A stretch of DNA of 64,000 nucleotides, from the NCBI GenBank assembly GCA_030248065.1, contig JASAMV010000146.1, positions 1-64,000 on the forward strand, written 5' to 3'. The notes beneath the pieces are model-generated. The model made no database searches. It had not been told where the DNA came from and saw only the letters and a list, made by a program, of their open reading frames with translations. The translations under genes and the position numbers were made by a program. Of this stretch, positions 1 to 12,913 are shown one piece after another; within the stretch, counting starts at the first letter, position 1; every line of letters starts with the position of its first letter. The DNA comes from Rhynchonema sp. JSB1_4 (lineage: Eukaryota > Nematoda > Chromadorea > Monhysterida > Xyalidae).

Positions 1-3000
1 TGACACATTATTATGAGCGCGCGGAGCGCGAAGATTTTGCAACCTTGAACGCGATGATGAATTATGGGGTTATTTATTTACTTTTTGTGACTAAAATTGT
101 ACAAAGTGGTGTGCTTTGCTCCGCCTTTGAGAAGTAATTGAGTTTGTTGGTGTACAGCACAAAGCGAAGTTCTCCTTTCATAAAAGGAGTTGATGATTCA
201 ACAAGACACTAAATAAATAACGATCTATGATCATTCAGTTTTGTCAACTAATAAAATCCACAAAAACACAAAAAATAAAATGTGCACAATTTCGGCATGA
301 ATTCTAAATTACTTCTCAGGATGTATGAGAATTGCACAAGACCTGGCGTATGTAGATTAGGGCTTTAGCTTTGACGCAACATTGGCGCTGGTCCCAGTTT
401 ACGTAACCAAATGAACTTTGGAGCTTACGAGTGTTCCGGAATTTCGAAATTTAATTCTGCCTGTGTTTGAGGTTTTGGATCCTGAGTGCTGCTTCGGGCC
501 ACATACATACCCACGTACATAATATGACTGAAAGTCCAAACGTAACAGCGACGTAGCCTCGAGGCATTCGAAAGTACAAATTTCAATTTATCCAAGGACT
601 ATATATGTATATGTCAGAAGTCAGAAACAGGCATCGCCTGGCTAATAGGATTACTTTCACGCCTATCAAGCTTTCGCTTTGGTAAAGGAAGCTTCACGTA
701 AAGCTCCCTAGCATCTTCTAATAGGTATAGAGCATCAGAGAACATCCTCTGCGTTCAGACGCTGCTAAATTTAGGAGGAGAGCGCGTAAATTTGAATTGA
801 CAGCAGCTGTGCGGCCCACTTCCGAAATGAATTAGACAGAGCTGGGTGCATGTGCAAAGTTGGAAACTCACACGAAGCGGAAAGCCCGGTGTGACCTACA
901 TATGCCATACATACATTGTCGCAGGTAAACTTGGAACCCCTTGGAAGTTTATTCAAGAGAACTGAATTGTAGGCTGTAGTACCTTCCCTGGTGAATATTT
1001 GAGCAACCAATTTAGCATTACACACCCGTAGTTCCTGAAGAGTACCTATGCACCACAATAACAGCCTGACAGTGAGAGGTGAACAAGCAATAAAAGGCGG
1101 TTGCTTTGTTATCAGCAAAAGTTTGCGTTTTCGCGCGGGATTATTTATATCATACATACCGCGCATTATGTACCTTGTTTTACTGACTGGCCGGTCAGAA
1201 ACAGACACAAATTTATAAGCGCATAATAATTCGGTTGTGTTTACAGACACTGTACCGCTATGGAGTAGCAAGAATAAAGATACAGCACTGGTTTATTACA
1301 ATGTGGGAGAGCGTTGTATTGAGTTGATAAGAACAATGGGAACTGCACTAAAACTCGATTAGTCACAGACCGAAACAAGGACGTTGTTTTTTAAATTGCT
1401 TTTGCCAGGTGTGGGAAAGTTTGGTGGTATACCCAAAAAGGGATTGGCACCATCATTATAGGGCTTGACTCATTTTTTCTTGTCATTCTCTCCGTTTGCG
1501 CACAAACAAAACCATGAGCATAATCTAAGTCCCATCGCACGGTACTCATTTGGCAGTTGGTAAAACAGACATTGAAAACAGCGGGCAGAATATTTTAAAA
1601 AATGGTCTCTAAACATCTGAACATGCTGAAGTCATCGATCAACTAAAATAAAAGACCCAGGTGCTGGTTTGTAGGATGTCCCGCTGTTCCATGAAGGATC
1701 CAAAACAGAACACATAAATTCATAGCCCTAATGGACATCATGAACATAATTTTTCAGATGCTATGAGAAATTGAGCTGTGAAAACCAGTCAGTCAGTCTA
1801 TTGTGCCCTCAGCAGATTATTAGTATCACACACACAAGCAAGGCGGTTTTATCCACTTTGTTGGCGTGATGCAGTTTCCCACTTTCTGCTGTAACGATGT
1901 CAATCAGTTTTTATGGTTGTACGCTCAGCAGAAATATTCAACGTCCAAAGAACAGAAAACCTGCAAAACCACCGCGGTACGCGCGCGAACGCAGGACAAA
2001 CGCTACATACTTGACCGCGCAAAGCGCGAGGAATGACCAACACTTGACGCGTGTATGTGAACAATGTAGTGTGTGGAGGAAAGCTGATACCAACCGTTCC
2101 CTATGCCCAAATGCGGCTTTGACCGCTTTCTAGTGACCGCTCTGGCTGGGATTTTATTTTGATCACTTGCCGCGCTGCCAATTGTTCGCAGCATCGAAAA
2201 ACACTGACTGACTTGAAACCAGACTGACTCCTTTGACTGTGACCACTGACCTAAGCGCACACTTGAAAATGACCACTTTGGTGTTAAAAGGTGCTTGGTA
2301 TTTAGAGACGGTGGGCGGCTGTAGGTTTACCGCATCGGAGGGACATATGGGTGAGTTAGTGTTGTACCGGATTGAAATCAAAAGAATCGAGTCCCTTTGT
2401 TCTGTTGTATAGCGGTAGCATAGCTATGAAGACGAAGGGCCACGGATGAAGGGCTTCGGTGTGGACGAAATTGCAGGCATAACTGATATCATGAAAAAGT
2501 ACACACCAGTGCTTTATGTCCACCATCGGTGCAACACTAAACTGACCACCAAGTAACCTGGCTGACCACAAAGGTGAAGTGCACTGCCTTCGACCAGTCA
2601 ACCTCAACCATACACAACACCACATTCAAGTGCTCAATAACAGTTACAGTGTAGCACGCACAGGCACAACACAATTGTAGCGAAAATAACAGTGGGGTAG
2701 TGGTGGATATGTAATTTTAGAGAAATTGGGCGTAAGTAAATTGATGTTTTGCTGCCCTGTCAATCAGGTGCGTAATGTATGTACCTGTTTGTGTTTATTG
2801 TGAGTGACCTCTCTGAACAGTTTGCTTACGCACGCGGTCAAAGGGCCAACAGCACCCGAAATTCATTTGACAAAATAATTTTGAGAGTTCATTTTGTTAC
2901 CCTCACAAGACGACAAGACAAGTGGCAATTTTATGACATGTTTATCAACAAAATAATGATGACAGGAGGGCAGGTCATTTTCACCACCTGGTCAATTCAT

Positions 3001-6000
3001 AGAATGACCGATAGCGTAAACAAACATGTGAAAGGTAAGATAAGGACGCATTGTGTACCCAAATTCTGGAATGGTACTGAAAACCAAGCGGCATTCAGAA
3101 CAGCTTTGAATGTTTGCGATGGTTCTTGTTTGTGGAAGCTGGGCAAACAATTTGTATACACACCCAAAATCGGCCATAAAGAGCATATCAGATGTTACTA
3201 CGGTACATAAAACGTGCATATTTGTTGTTTGTATTGTGTTTATGATGATTTATTGCTTCTGTAGCAGTTTCTGGAGCTTTATTCGGACAACATTCAGGCT
3301 ACAAATGGGCACATTATTTGACCAACAGGAGTTTGGTTGCCCTAAATGTCATACCATGCCTAATGTGGCCAGTTTGGTGCCACACAGGGTGTTCACCTGG
3401 TCAATCAAAGTGAAAGGGTCTGGGTTGAAAGTTCAACCAAACACATTGTGCACATGGTGCTGATGTTTTGATTGCGATCTGGGACTGTTATTGCTCATAC
3501 ATATCTGTTGAAGATCATCAATGCCATATGGCATCACGAGGAAAGCGACCGAAAACCTTACTTTACTTTACAGATATTTGAGCTTCACCAGCGCAGACCC
3601 AAAAACAGGTGTACCAACCACCAACAATATATAATTGGGTTCCAAACCAGAACAATTGCGCATGATTTTTCTGGGTCGCCGGACACACGATATGCAGGTG
3701 CACCAAAGATGATTGTTTCAGACCGGTCATGTGCAATAATGTGTCACCGAACAGACGAAAGATTCAATTGGCGCTCGAAATTTGATATCGGGCAGTGGTG
3801 GGTTGGAGTTACACTGATTTCTTTTCTTCCAAAGATTTGGGTCCGACAATGACAATAAGAAACGCAAGAGCATCGTTTGCGAAAGAAAACAGAATTTTCA
3901 ATCAAGAACAGCCATAAAATACAGTAACCATGTCCAAAATTGGCGGCACTAACACTAATAAAGCCCACAAACGAGAACCGAATGTAACGACAACAACAAC
4001 AAATTCAAAAACAATGAACGCCAAAATGAGCAATCAACGCAGTGCTTCTCAGCCGGTCGCTAATAACAAAAACATAGTGAGCACATAAGGACATGTGTAC
4101 CGAAGGAAAGAAAGAACATTCAATTAGGGCAAACGACAGTGCAGCAAGCAGCGGTCGAGAAAACCAACCGAACAGAAAATATGCGATAATAAAATGCATG
4201 ACCGAGCTAAATTGCCTTCATCAAATGCAAACTGGCAAAATTGTCTTCGTGGTTGGCCGTTTGACTGAACATTTCACATTCCACCAGTGGTATTTCTGGG
4301 TTTGATCGACAGCCGGCTTCCAAATGCTCTAATCGGGTACGGTAATCAAGTTTAGGTTCCATTACTGGTTTCAAACCTGAGATGTGCCAGTGCTTGCGGA
4401 GGACCTGCACGCTGGTCCTGCTGAAGTGGGTATCAGCACAGCTTATCGTGTGGTGTGAAAAACAAGCATCCGCGCATAGGATTGCGTTTGAAATTAGATT
4501 AGGTGCCCGTGCCCGCCATACCCACCGATGTGATGTACCCCGCAAACAATCACACCACACTGACAGGGCAACAAAATGTTGGGGGTCGGGAAGACGGGAC
4601 AGAAACATTAACATTAGGGCCTGCATGGACTTCATCTCACACCTGCAGGAGCATGTTTACAGAAAGATTTTTTATTCATTTGCCCATCAGCGCTGAAGAT
4701 GACCTGGTGCACCAATCGTCTGTCAAATGCGACGAGTTTTATGTACCAAATGCACGTGCTTCCCAAGTTGTCCCCCGCTTTAAATTTTTTTGTCCCATCT
4801 TCACTCGAAACATCACGATATTACTGCATGAGTGCGATGTAAAGCCATGTTGTTTGCTGGAAAGTGCAGCCGTGTGAACCACGGAGACCCCAACAGGCTG
4901 ACAGACACCCGTGTAAATAGCCCGCCTGTGTGACATCATTTCATTAAACGTCCGGTGAAAACCGATAATGTACCGATAACCGATATGTAAGGTGTATAAA
5001 ACGGAGTCAATCTCAGGCAATGAGACCAGAATTCTCATTTTACTTGGAAATCCATGCTATTTGCGCCTCAATATTTTTGTGTCCCATGGCCAATTGTCGC
5101 TTGTTTATCCGATTTCACATTTCACACAGTGAGTGAATTTAATGGCCAATTTGATCCTGCCTACATACATACTACATCCAGCACAGCACATCTGACGTCG
5201 TGTAAACATTACATCACATCCGTTTGGGATTACGGACCATTCAGGGCAATAATGGGAATTTGTGTTCAAACGGGTTTCTAAACTGATATTCGTTGTATCG
5301 AATTTCTTGTTTTCTTCGATGACAGCAGTAAACAAAAGTTCATCAAGCCCACCCATTTCCAAATTTAGAAACGATTTGGTGAATGGACGTGACCAACGAT
5401 AAGACACGCCTTGCCGAATAATTTTTTAAGCAATTTTTTCAAAATTTTTTGGCTTTCGAAATCATGAATTTTGTGGCGGGAGGCAATGCATTTTATACAC
5501 TTCAATAAAACTTTCCAATTTAAATCCGGTTTTTTGCGTTATCCACTTGCTACGCTTGTTGATTCTTCATACATGATGGGGTTGTGTTGTGCTTGATTTG
5601 AATGAACAAGACCACGGTCATGCGTCAATGGTGTGAAAGTGTGGTCATGCGATTGTTGTTGCCGATAACACAAGCACGAGCTTCAGGTTTATAGAATAAA
5701 AAACACATTTACGACCAAATACCGGTGTTTTCCGCAAAAGCCCCTCCAGAGCCCTAGGGGCTTTCGTTGGAAAGTTTTCTATCGGCTCTAAATGGATTTA
5801 TTTTTTCTTCGACAAGTTGAAAACATCAACTTTTTCAACCGGTAGCAAACAAAATCGTTCCTGCCTGCATGCATTTATCCACTAAAATATCGGATAGGTG
5901 CTTTTATGTTGTTTTTCGTGGTTATGTGACGTGTTTGGATGAAAATTGTCAGAATTACGTTCAAACATGGTCGCATAAAATGCCAAGGTGCCCCTCTGAA

Positions 6001-6510
6001 AGGTCCGTGCGACAAAGGTTCAAAATATCCAATTTTTCACTAGCCTTCGAGGGTTCTATACGTAAATGGAAACGTATCCACGTGGAGCCCCCCGGGAGCT
6101 CTGGTTAGAGAGGGCCCATTTTCCACTTAGAGATCCCAGGGCTTTAGGTGAAAAAACTCCGGCAATATACGGTAAAATTGTTTAGCTGTCAGATTCATTC
6201 TATAGGTTATGAAGTTATAACCCAACGGACTTTCAAGTTCACAAACCCATAGTCATAAAAAGGCTCTGACAGCTGGTCAAACATGCATATAAACAAATAC
6301 CAACTTTATCGTAGGCGCACATGTTGGCATTTTTTTAAAAATAGTCTGTTTTGTGGAGAACCAAATCTTTCATTTCTTGCAGAAATACATTCATACCTAG
6401 TACCATTTCGACAGTGTGCGTCATTTAGAACCGTAGCAATGCTCGGCAAGCTGTTCGCAGTTTCTGTCAAACAGCATTCTTGCCAGCTTGAATAACTTGC
6501 TTTGCTACCT
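1..6510. other. Intergenic stretch with no recognised gene
   Basis: Only short open frames are present. None has a recognisable domain, a credible splice pattern or consistent codon use, including a 166-codon minus-strand frame at 771-1271. One copy of the dispersed GACCTGGTGCACC motif lies at 4701-4713. Around 2.1-3.4 kb the sequence repeatedly contains variants of TGACCAC and CCTGGTCA, which looks like decayed repeat material. I see no RNA gene here. Confidence 0.5.
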
Positions 6511-6516
6511 TTTCAG
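6511..6516 (+). promoter_or_regulatory. Candidate splice (cis or trans) acceptor upstream of the LAPTM-like gene
   Basis: A pyrimidine-rich run ending in TTTTCAG lies 21 nt before the ATG at 6538. In nematodes such a site just upstream of a start codon is often a spliced-leader acceptor. It could equally end an intron in the 5' untranslated region. No donor was identified. Confidence 0.35.
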
Positions 6517-6537
6517 CAACATTACGATCGACACAAG

Positions 6538-7411
6538 ATGAACCCGGCGTTCGAGTCCGACCATCGTTGGACCTGTTGCTGTGGGTCGGTGCACGTGCGG
6601 GACGGCACCAAGTACATTGGATGGGTATCGGTGAGTCTTCAACGGAATCACTTTTGCAATTGAAGTGGACTTCCAAGGACGCCCTTAATTCAGATAGCAT
6701 TAACGTTCCTCGGCCTGGTTCTGATGGGCATTGCAATGACCGTCGTCTACGGCTCCGAATACTATCGCGATCAGCCGGAGACGGCCAAGTATCAAGTTAT
6801 TGGTTCGTTTGGACGATGTCTCATTCATTTTGAATTGCCATTACCTACTGTATATCATAGTGCGAATTACAGACATCCCTTTCATAAATTGAAAGCACCG
6901 CACCCTTGTTATCATGCCCATCGGTGAAATTTGACTGAACCCTGCACCGGCGAGTGGTGCACCAGGTCTCGTCAGCGTGATGCATCCATCTTGTGGGTAA
7001 ATGCACACGTTTATTTTTCAGCCCTTGGTATTGGCATGTTCCTGTGCGTGGTGAATCTGCCGATTAACATTCTGCTGTTGATTGGCGTGTACAAGGAGGA
7101 GAAGGCCTATCTGATGCCGTATTTGGTCGTGTCCTGTATTTCGCTCGTCTTGCGCACAATCAGTCTCGACATTCTGGGTGTCGTTCTGACTGTTAGTATA
7201 TTGAAATATTTTTTAATCGAAATTTGCTTGTTTGTGTGGGTATTTAGCGTGAAATTCAAATTGACCATTTGCTAGGATAACATTTGAGCATTTGATTCAG
7301 CTCTGGTTCACGTTCGTGGTCTACCGCTACTACACGTACCTGCAAGAACGCACCCGTTATGCTGAACCATTGAGTGGTGAGAGTAACAAGGGATACGCGA
7401 CCATGAAGTGA
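6538..7411 (+). CDS. LAPTM-like multi-pass membrane protein
   Basis: Four exons join in phase: 6538-6630, 6694-6802, 7022-7191 and 7301-7411, giving about 160 residues. The N-terminus has a short Cys-rich motif (WTCCCGSVHVRDGT, residues 11-24) directly before the first membrane segment. This arrangement is known from the lysosome-associated LAPTM4/5 family, whose members sit in late endosomes and lysosomes and help sort other proteins. Hydrophobic stretches follow at about residues 32-46, 69-90 and 98-120, then a shorter one at about 125-135. The C-terminus is short and polar, with Tyr residues but no clear PY motif. At 160 residues it is shorter than vertebrate LAPTM4 (about 230), so it may be a nematode-specific relative. 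Donors are GTGAGT, GTTCGT and GTTAGT. The fourth exon start (CAG at 7298-7300) was chosen because it keeps phase; the TAG at 7273-7275 would not. The call is by motif and layout only. Confidence 0.6.
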
Positions 7412-8245
7412 ATGAACCACCAGATTAACTGAAAGTGCTGCACAGTTAGGATTTTGAAACAACACATTTGAAGTGTCAGGTATATTTCTATTGTATATCC
7501 ATCTTTCGTTTCTGGAACTATTTCTGCTTTTTGTTCACCACGCAAGTACCTGATTTATCTGTCAGTTGGCGCGGAAGACGTTTCAATTCGATATTGTGAC
7601 AAGAGCATCATAAATGTAAAATCCGATAAGTTTGATCGATAACAAGAGCTCAAAATTTCGAATCTCAATCTGAATCCCAATACACAATTCGCACATCCAC
7701 GTGCTCACAGTGTGCTTCATTTAGGTCGACGGCAATCGCGAATGCAGCCGTGGTTGTCACTGTTTGGGTACCTGGAACAAAAGTTGATCAAAGAATAATT
7801 GAATGAACAAGGGAATCTCGGTTGCACGTGATTGGCGGCTTGAACTTACAGCAAAGAGAGAGCGCTTGACCTGATCGAATCGGACTGGCTTTGGTCATAA
7901 ACTGTGTTAAGATTAGTAGACATCGAAATTTGACGATTATCCCTGGTATTGTCCGTAGCGTTTAAACCTGCTGGTTAACAACCCTTCGCTTGATCTTGAC
8001 AAACTTCAACGTGGCCGTGAAACATCAGGAAGCAACCAATCAGCTCGCCAGATTAGGGTCTAGTAACACGATGTCCAAACTTTGTTTTACATACTACCCC
8101 AAGATCAAGCGCGGTCGAAGGGTTGTTAACCAGCAGCTTTAAAACGCCGTGCAAAGCACGTTATACCTTCGCTTGTGGTGCTGTTTGTGCAAGTCGACCG
8201 ACAGCAACAGCGAATGCAGCAACGTGTGTCAGTACCACCTGGAAC
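7412..8245. other. Intergenic, with one foldback element
   Basis: No gene is recognised. The notable content is the inverted repeat at 7958-8147, listed separately, and one TGAAACATCA motif at 8018-8027 inside it. Confidence 0.4.
7958..8147. repeat. Foldback element (short inverted repeat)
   Basis: The left arm, 7958-8000, runs GCGTTTAAACCTGCTGGTTA and onward. It is nearly the reverse complement of 8098-8147, which reads through CCAGCAGCTTTAAAACGC. Arms are 40-48 bp with a few mismatches, and the loop is about 100 bp. This is typical of a small non-autonomous DNA transposon. I could not define a target duplication. Confidence 0.6.
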
Positions 8246-8752
8246 CAGGGTTGGGCAAAAAAACGACGGCGTTTTTTCTTAAAAAACGACGTTTTTTAAA
8301 AAAAACGCCTGGGTCGTTTTTCGTTCTTTTTGAATCCTGAATTTCCTTGATTTTCCCTGATTTTTCAGGGAAAGTACCCTGATTTTCAGGGAAAATCAAT
8401 TTTTTGTCCCATTTTTTTTCAAAAAACTTTCGACCAATTTTTACTTTGTCGAGATACGTCGATATACGGAGTTTGACTTTCAGTGATGACCCGGCCAAAC
8501 TTGGTCCCATGATGCGGGTCTGACATGGGATCTTAGCAACTCACCAGAAAAGGGTTGAAACCCGTTTATTTTGCCTCAGAACACATAGAATTACTTCATT
8601 TAACCACGTTTTATTCCCAAAATGAGCGTTTTCCAATTTTTTTGGGGGGCATATTTTGGTCATCTGGGCGTTTAAAAAAAAAACGTTTTTTTTAAAAAAC
8701 GTTTTTAAAAAAAAACGATTTTTTGAAAAAAAACGTTTTTTGCCCAACCCTG
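8246..8752 (+). mobile_element. hAT-type MITE, copy 1
   Basis: The element is 507 bp. Its ends are CAGGGTTGGGCAAAAAA and the inverted counterpart TTTTTTGCCCAACCCTG. It is flanked on both sides by the exact 8-bp duplication CCTGGAAC (8238-8245 and 8753-8760). An 8-bp target duplication with CAGGG ends is the signature of the hAT superfamily. The interior has no transposase. It holds A/T homopolymer blocks around ACGTTTTT, and near the left end short palindromes of the form CCCTGA-TTTTTCAGGG. A second copy in the opposite orientation lies at 21299-21802. Confidence 0.88.
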
Positions 8753-9115
8753 CCTGGAACACGAATGTTTGACTGCACTGTTGTACACATACATACACAC
8801 GCAAGTGGCGGATTGAAGTTCCAACAAAACAGGAAGGCAAATTCGATAGTTTTGCTCCTAGCTGGAGCATCGATCATAAAGACGGGATCAAATCGGATTG
8901 ATCGTGTCCACGAAGTGTCTTTAACTATGAAGTGTCACAGGTAACACTGACGTCAAAACTGGTACGGTACATGTACTTTTGCACTGGGCGATACTCCCCC
9001 TAACACCAAGGAAACAATCGTATCAAGCACTTGAGAGCACGATATGTAGGTAAGTTTGATACCAGCTCTCTCTTTCTCTCTCTGGGTGTTTGTTGCAACT
9101 TTTCACACACTTTTT

Positions 9116-9686
9116 TACAAGAAAGAAAAATGCCCCAAGGGGCATAAAAGAAATATGGTTCCCTGGCTGACTGACATAAATGAACGATACTAGCTTGCGC
9201 CACTTCGTTGATGTTTCATGAAGCCCTGGAATAAACGTAAGTGTGTTCTGAGCTGTTTGATGCCGAACAGCAGATATTAAACCATATTCCCGTGCTGTTT
9301 TGCCACCAGAGATACAGGGCATGGAGCGCTCATTTAGAAACAGTGTTTGACACTGAAAGAGTGCAATGTTCTCTTCACTTCTCTCCTTGTTGAATCATCG
9401 TGCGCAACCGAAGACTACACAGTTACCGTCGTAAGGTTGAAAAGAAGCAACAGCTGCCCAAATATGAATGTTTCGATATCGGCTGGGTGTTGGTTCAAAA
9501 GAGCTCGCGCTGGGAATATGGTTCAATATCTGCTGTTCGGCATCAAACAGCTCAGAACACACTTACGTTTATTCCAGGGCTTCATGAAACATCAACGAAG
9601 TGGCGCAAGCTAGTATCGTTCTTTTATGTCAGTCAGCCAGGGAACCATATTTCTTTATGCCCCTTGGGGCATTTTTCTTTCTTGTA
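9116..9686. repeat. Long inverted repeat with about 176-bp arms
   Basis: The left arm 9116-9291 and right arm 9512-9686 are near-perfect reverse complements. The left begins TACAAGAAAGAAAAATGCCC and ends ACCATATTCCC; the right begins GGGAATATGGT and ends TTTCTTTCTTGTA. The spacer is about 220 bp. Each arm carries one TGAAACATCA motif. The high arm identity implies a recent origin or gene conversion. The transcript would form a long double-stranded hairpin. Confidence 0.85.
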
Positions 9687-11339
9687 TCGGTCTTTTATAT
9701 CGCGCAAGCGCCAAACAGGGAACCCGAATAATCCAGGCACAGAAAGTTTCCAGTTCCGGCAACCAATGGTGCTAACTAAAAAAATGTCGACAATCAAACT
9801 TTTCTCAAGTAATCAACGCACATAAACGCGATGAGGTGTGGGGGGTAGTTTAAGGATGCTGTACTTTTTGGCGGGACATAAGACCAATTTTGTGTCAATT
9901 TTGTGTTTCGACTTCACTATGGGGTTCTAACAATGGAGACACGTTGATATCTGCGTCTTCACCCGCCACTGAAGCAAAACCAACACAGCGCTATTGGTCG
10001 CACAATGACCATAATAAGAATTCATCAAATCAATCCTGATTTTCACGTTCAGTCAATCTTAACCACAGTGCTATTTGTGATTCTCACAAAACATTTTCAG
10101 CTGAAAATAATCTAGCAGATCTACCACGTAGCCACAGGTGTGAAACATTCTCTTTACTACATGCTTTGTGTGTGATCACTCAACGCAACGTCATTGCCCC
10201 GTCACTTTCCCTCTTTACGATTCAGGAAAAAATTGACCAAGTCATATGAAGTCATTGTGCGACCAATACCCCTCTACGCGCGTGTGTGTGCTTTTGAGGC
10301 TCACGGTAACTTGTCAAGTTATTATTAATTTTTTTAAAATTTACCCCAGGTATATTTTACGCCCTGGGTACCATCATCTATAGCGCACCGACTGCGCATC
10401 GTTTCCGAGAATGGCATGTGTTTTTTTTAGCACCAAGCCAAACTGTTCAATGTTTGATCACTGTAAGCGGGCAAGTGGAAAAACTAATACGTGACAACTA
10501 AAAAACTACCCATCGCAGTTTCGGCGAACGGGTCTTTGCGATCAGGCAAAATATTTGGTGATTAATAAACTTCAAACGGGGTTCAGTACTGCCTTGTGTG
10601 TTGTTTCGGATTGTTAAACTTTTCTGCTCTTGCTCGCATGAGCCAGATGATCTTGTCGGTTCTATTTTATTTCATTCGAAGTTCGGAAAGGTGTGCCATA
10701 AAATGAATCGATTAACGAAAAATCATTGTTCATTCAACAGACGATTTCATTTACCACACACACATGCCAAAGCAAACCAAATAAATTTTATTACAAAAAT
10801 ATCGTTTACCATTTCAACCACTTTTTTATTCAAACGCGTTATTTACATGAGCAGCAAATCAGATCTGTAACCAAATTCAAGCAGATTCAAAAGAACATGA
10901 AGTTTCCCGCAAACAGGCAGCCGGAGGTGTTCACAGTCAAGCGGTGCACCAGGTCATCTTCAGCCCCAAGGGAGATGCAATCCAGAAACAACCACTGCAT
11001 TCGTGTTCCGTGTCCGTCTGTGGTTCAACAAAGTACGGTATATGTAAAAAAAGAACTGGCATGCACACCACAGCGAAATGCAGAATGCACGATAACATCA
11101 TGCAGATGGAAAGCAAAACAAAAGAATACCCATAAGGTGATCGGGCTAATTCTGTTGTCGTTGACGGCAGTCGTAAACAGAAAAGGCTGGAAACTTTTAT
11201 CCAACAGGGCATGACTGACGTGTAGAGTGTAGGGTTGACGTGACGACACAACGTGCACAAGAACATACACATGCAACAGATCGACGCTCAGGGCGAGTCG
11301 ACGCCTGCAGTACGTGCCTGAGCTCGGGCAGGACCAACG

Positions 11340-11720
11340 ACGTGCGGCAACGACATTAGCATAAGCCGTTGATCATGCATTTGAGAAAAGGTGCAAGACA
11401 AAAAAAGAAAAAATGGGCTAATCTGAATGTCGTCGACCTTCGCGAAATGCAAAATAAGCCCAAAAGCGGAAATGTTTATCGCGTTTGCGCAAAAAGCAAC
11501 GACTTGTGTCGACGACATTAGAATAAGCCGTGGATCATGCATTGGAAACGAGGTGCAAAACAGAGAACAATTCAGGCTAATTATAGTTACGCAGGCATCA
11601 AGCATTCGATCTGAGCGCAGACGCAACGCGCAGACCCAAACGGACGACGCAAATGCTCATTCGTTGCGTTTGCGCGAATAGCGGCGACTTGCGTCAACGA
11701 TATTAGAATAACCCACGATT
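11340..11720 (+). repeat. Imperfect direct repeats, about 160-185 bp apart
   Basis: Three related segments are visible. They are built around CGACATTAGCATAAGCCG (near 11350), GACGACATTAGAATAAGCCG (near 11512) and CAACGATATTAGAATAACCC (near 11695). The second and third are each preceded by a GCGTTTGCGC stretch. The first two continue into GATCATGCATT. This looks like a short degenerate tandem array. Confidence 0.55.
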
Positions 11721-12280
11721 CGTAACCGAGCGACGTACCTTACGCGATGGCATACCATAGTGCTCGAATGCAGGAAAACATTTCCTGCTGTCGAAGAGTA
11801 CTTGACATTGATGCTTGCAAAGTGGGCATCCCACCCTTGTGTCGGGGACTGCATAAATGCTCCGAGCCGAGCACAAGGGAGGGATGCACCCTCAGCAGCA
11901 CATTCCCACGCCACGATGAACGGTGCGTCATCGGGTGGGCTCTTCGTGAGCCTGATGTTTCACGGACGGTACGCTGCTGCAACATAAAAGGAAGTGATTG
12001 CTTCTGTCCAGTCTGCTGCTGCCGGAGTCAGTGTCCATCTGAAAGTGTGATGCTCTACCGTAATGTACAGATCCGCTCTACGGCTACTAAACGCCGGCAG
12101 AATACCGTGACAATACTGTACATGTACATTTGTTTCGCCTTTAACAGATTCTTTTGCCTTTTACTTCGTTTCTTAATTCTTATCACTTACATTTACCTAT
12201 AAGCTTTCACGCACACAAATAAAACGTTAGACGAATCTCCGACGTACCTGGTACCGAATGGGATGGACATACGCTTGACT

Positions 12281-12404
12281 ACGGACGAACGGCGTTGATG
12301 ACCCGGAGCCCAATTCAAATGTCAAAAGCTCTATGACTCTGGCCCGGGGACAAAGTATCCGCCGCGCCGATCGGGTGAGGATGAGAGGGACGTACGCACG
12401 AACG
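12281..12404 (+). repeat. Degenerate outlying copy of the 114-bp satellite unit
   Basis: The sequence from ACGGACGAACGGCGTTGATG through GAGAGGGACGTACGCACG follows the satellite unit base by base with many substitutions. It sits about 500 bp outside the main array. Its divergence, compared with the homogeneous core, is what is expected of an old array edge that escapes homogenisation. Confidence 0.75.
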
Positions 12405-12913
12405 ACGAAGAATTGTAAACTAACATTCACGCCGAAAAGCTTTGTTTTTGCAGTTTAACTTGTTTTCTGGTCAAACCCCAAGGTAAGAAGCAAGAAAATT
12501 AAAATTGATCATGTGGTGACAAAAACCCCGCACGACTACATTGTCCTACTGAATGCAAAGCAAAAATGTTCCGATTCTACGCCTGGTCTTCGTCTCACTC
12601 GGACGGGAATTACCACGCTCTTTGAGAACACTCTTCCGTGACTGACTATTATCAAGCAGTGAATGCGAATGGGAGAAGCTCGCTAGAAAGAACACACAAC
12701 ACTATAGAAATTAAAAATATAAATTAGTACAAATCTGTTTAGAAGTGACAGTGGCTGCAGAATTAAGCAACCGCTTTTCAAAGCTCAGAGAGACGTTGTG
12801 CACATAAAGGAACAGCAGCAAGCCAGGCACAGAATCTATACTACTAAAACTGAGCTAAAACATTAAAACTCAACCGGAGGAAAAAGCAAAGTGAAATAGG
12901 CCTTTAATAAAAT
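12405..12913. other. Unique sequence between the outlying unit and the main array
   Basis: I see no gene or clear repeat in this roughly 500-bp stretch. Confidence 0.4.

Larger units (their letters stand above)
8761..12280. other. Intergenic, repeat-derived, no recognised gene
   Basis: The stretch contains a long inverted repeat at 9116-9686 and a set of imperfect direct repeats at 11340-11720, both listed separately. It also contains one copy of the dispersed GGTGCACCAGGTC motif at 10943-10955. Open frames up to 162 codons are present, but without recognisable domains or supporting splice structure. Confidence 0.45.

Noticed and set aside
771..1271. 166-codon minus-strand gene
   Set aside because: No recognisable domain and no supporting splice or codon signals; it looks like a chance frame.
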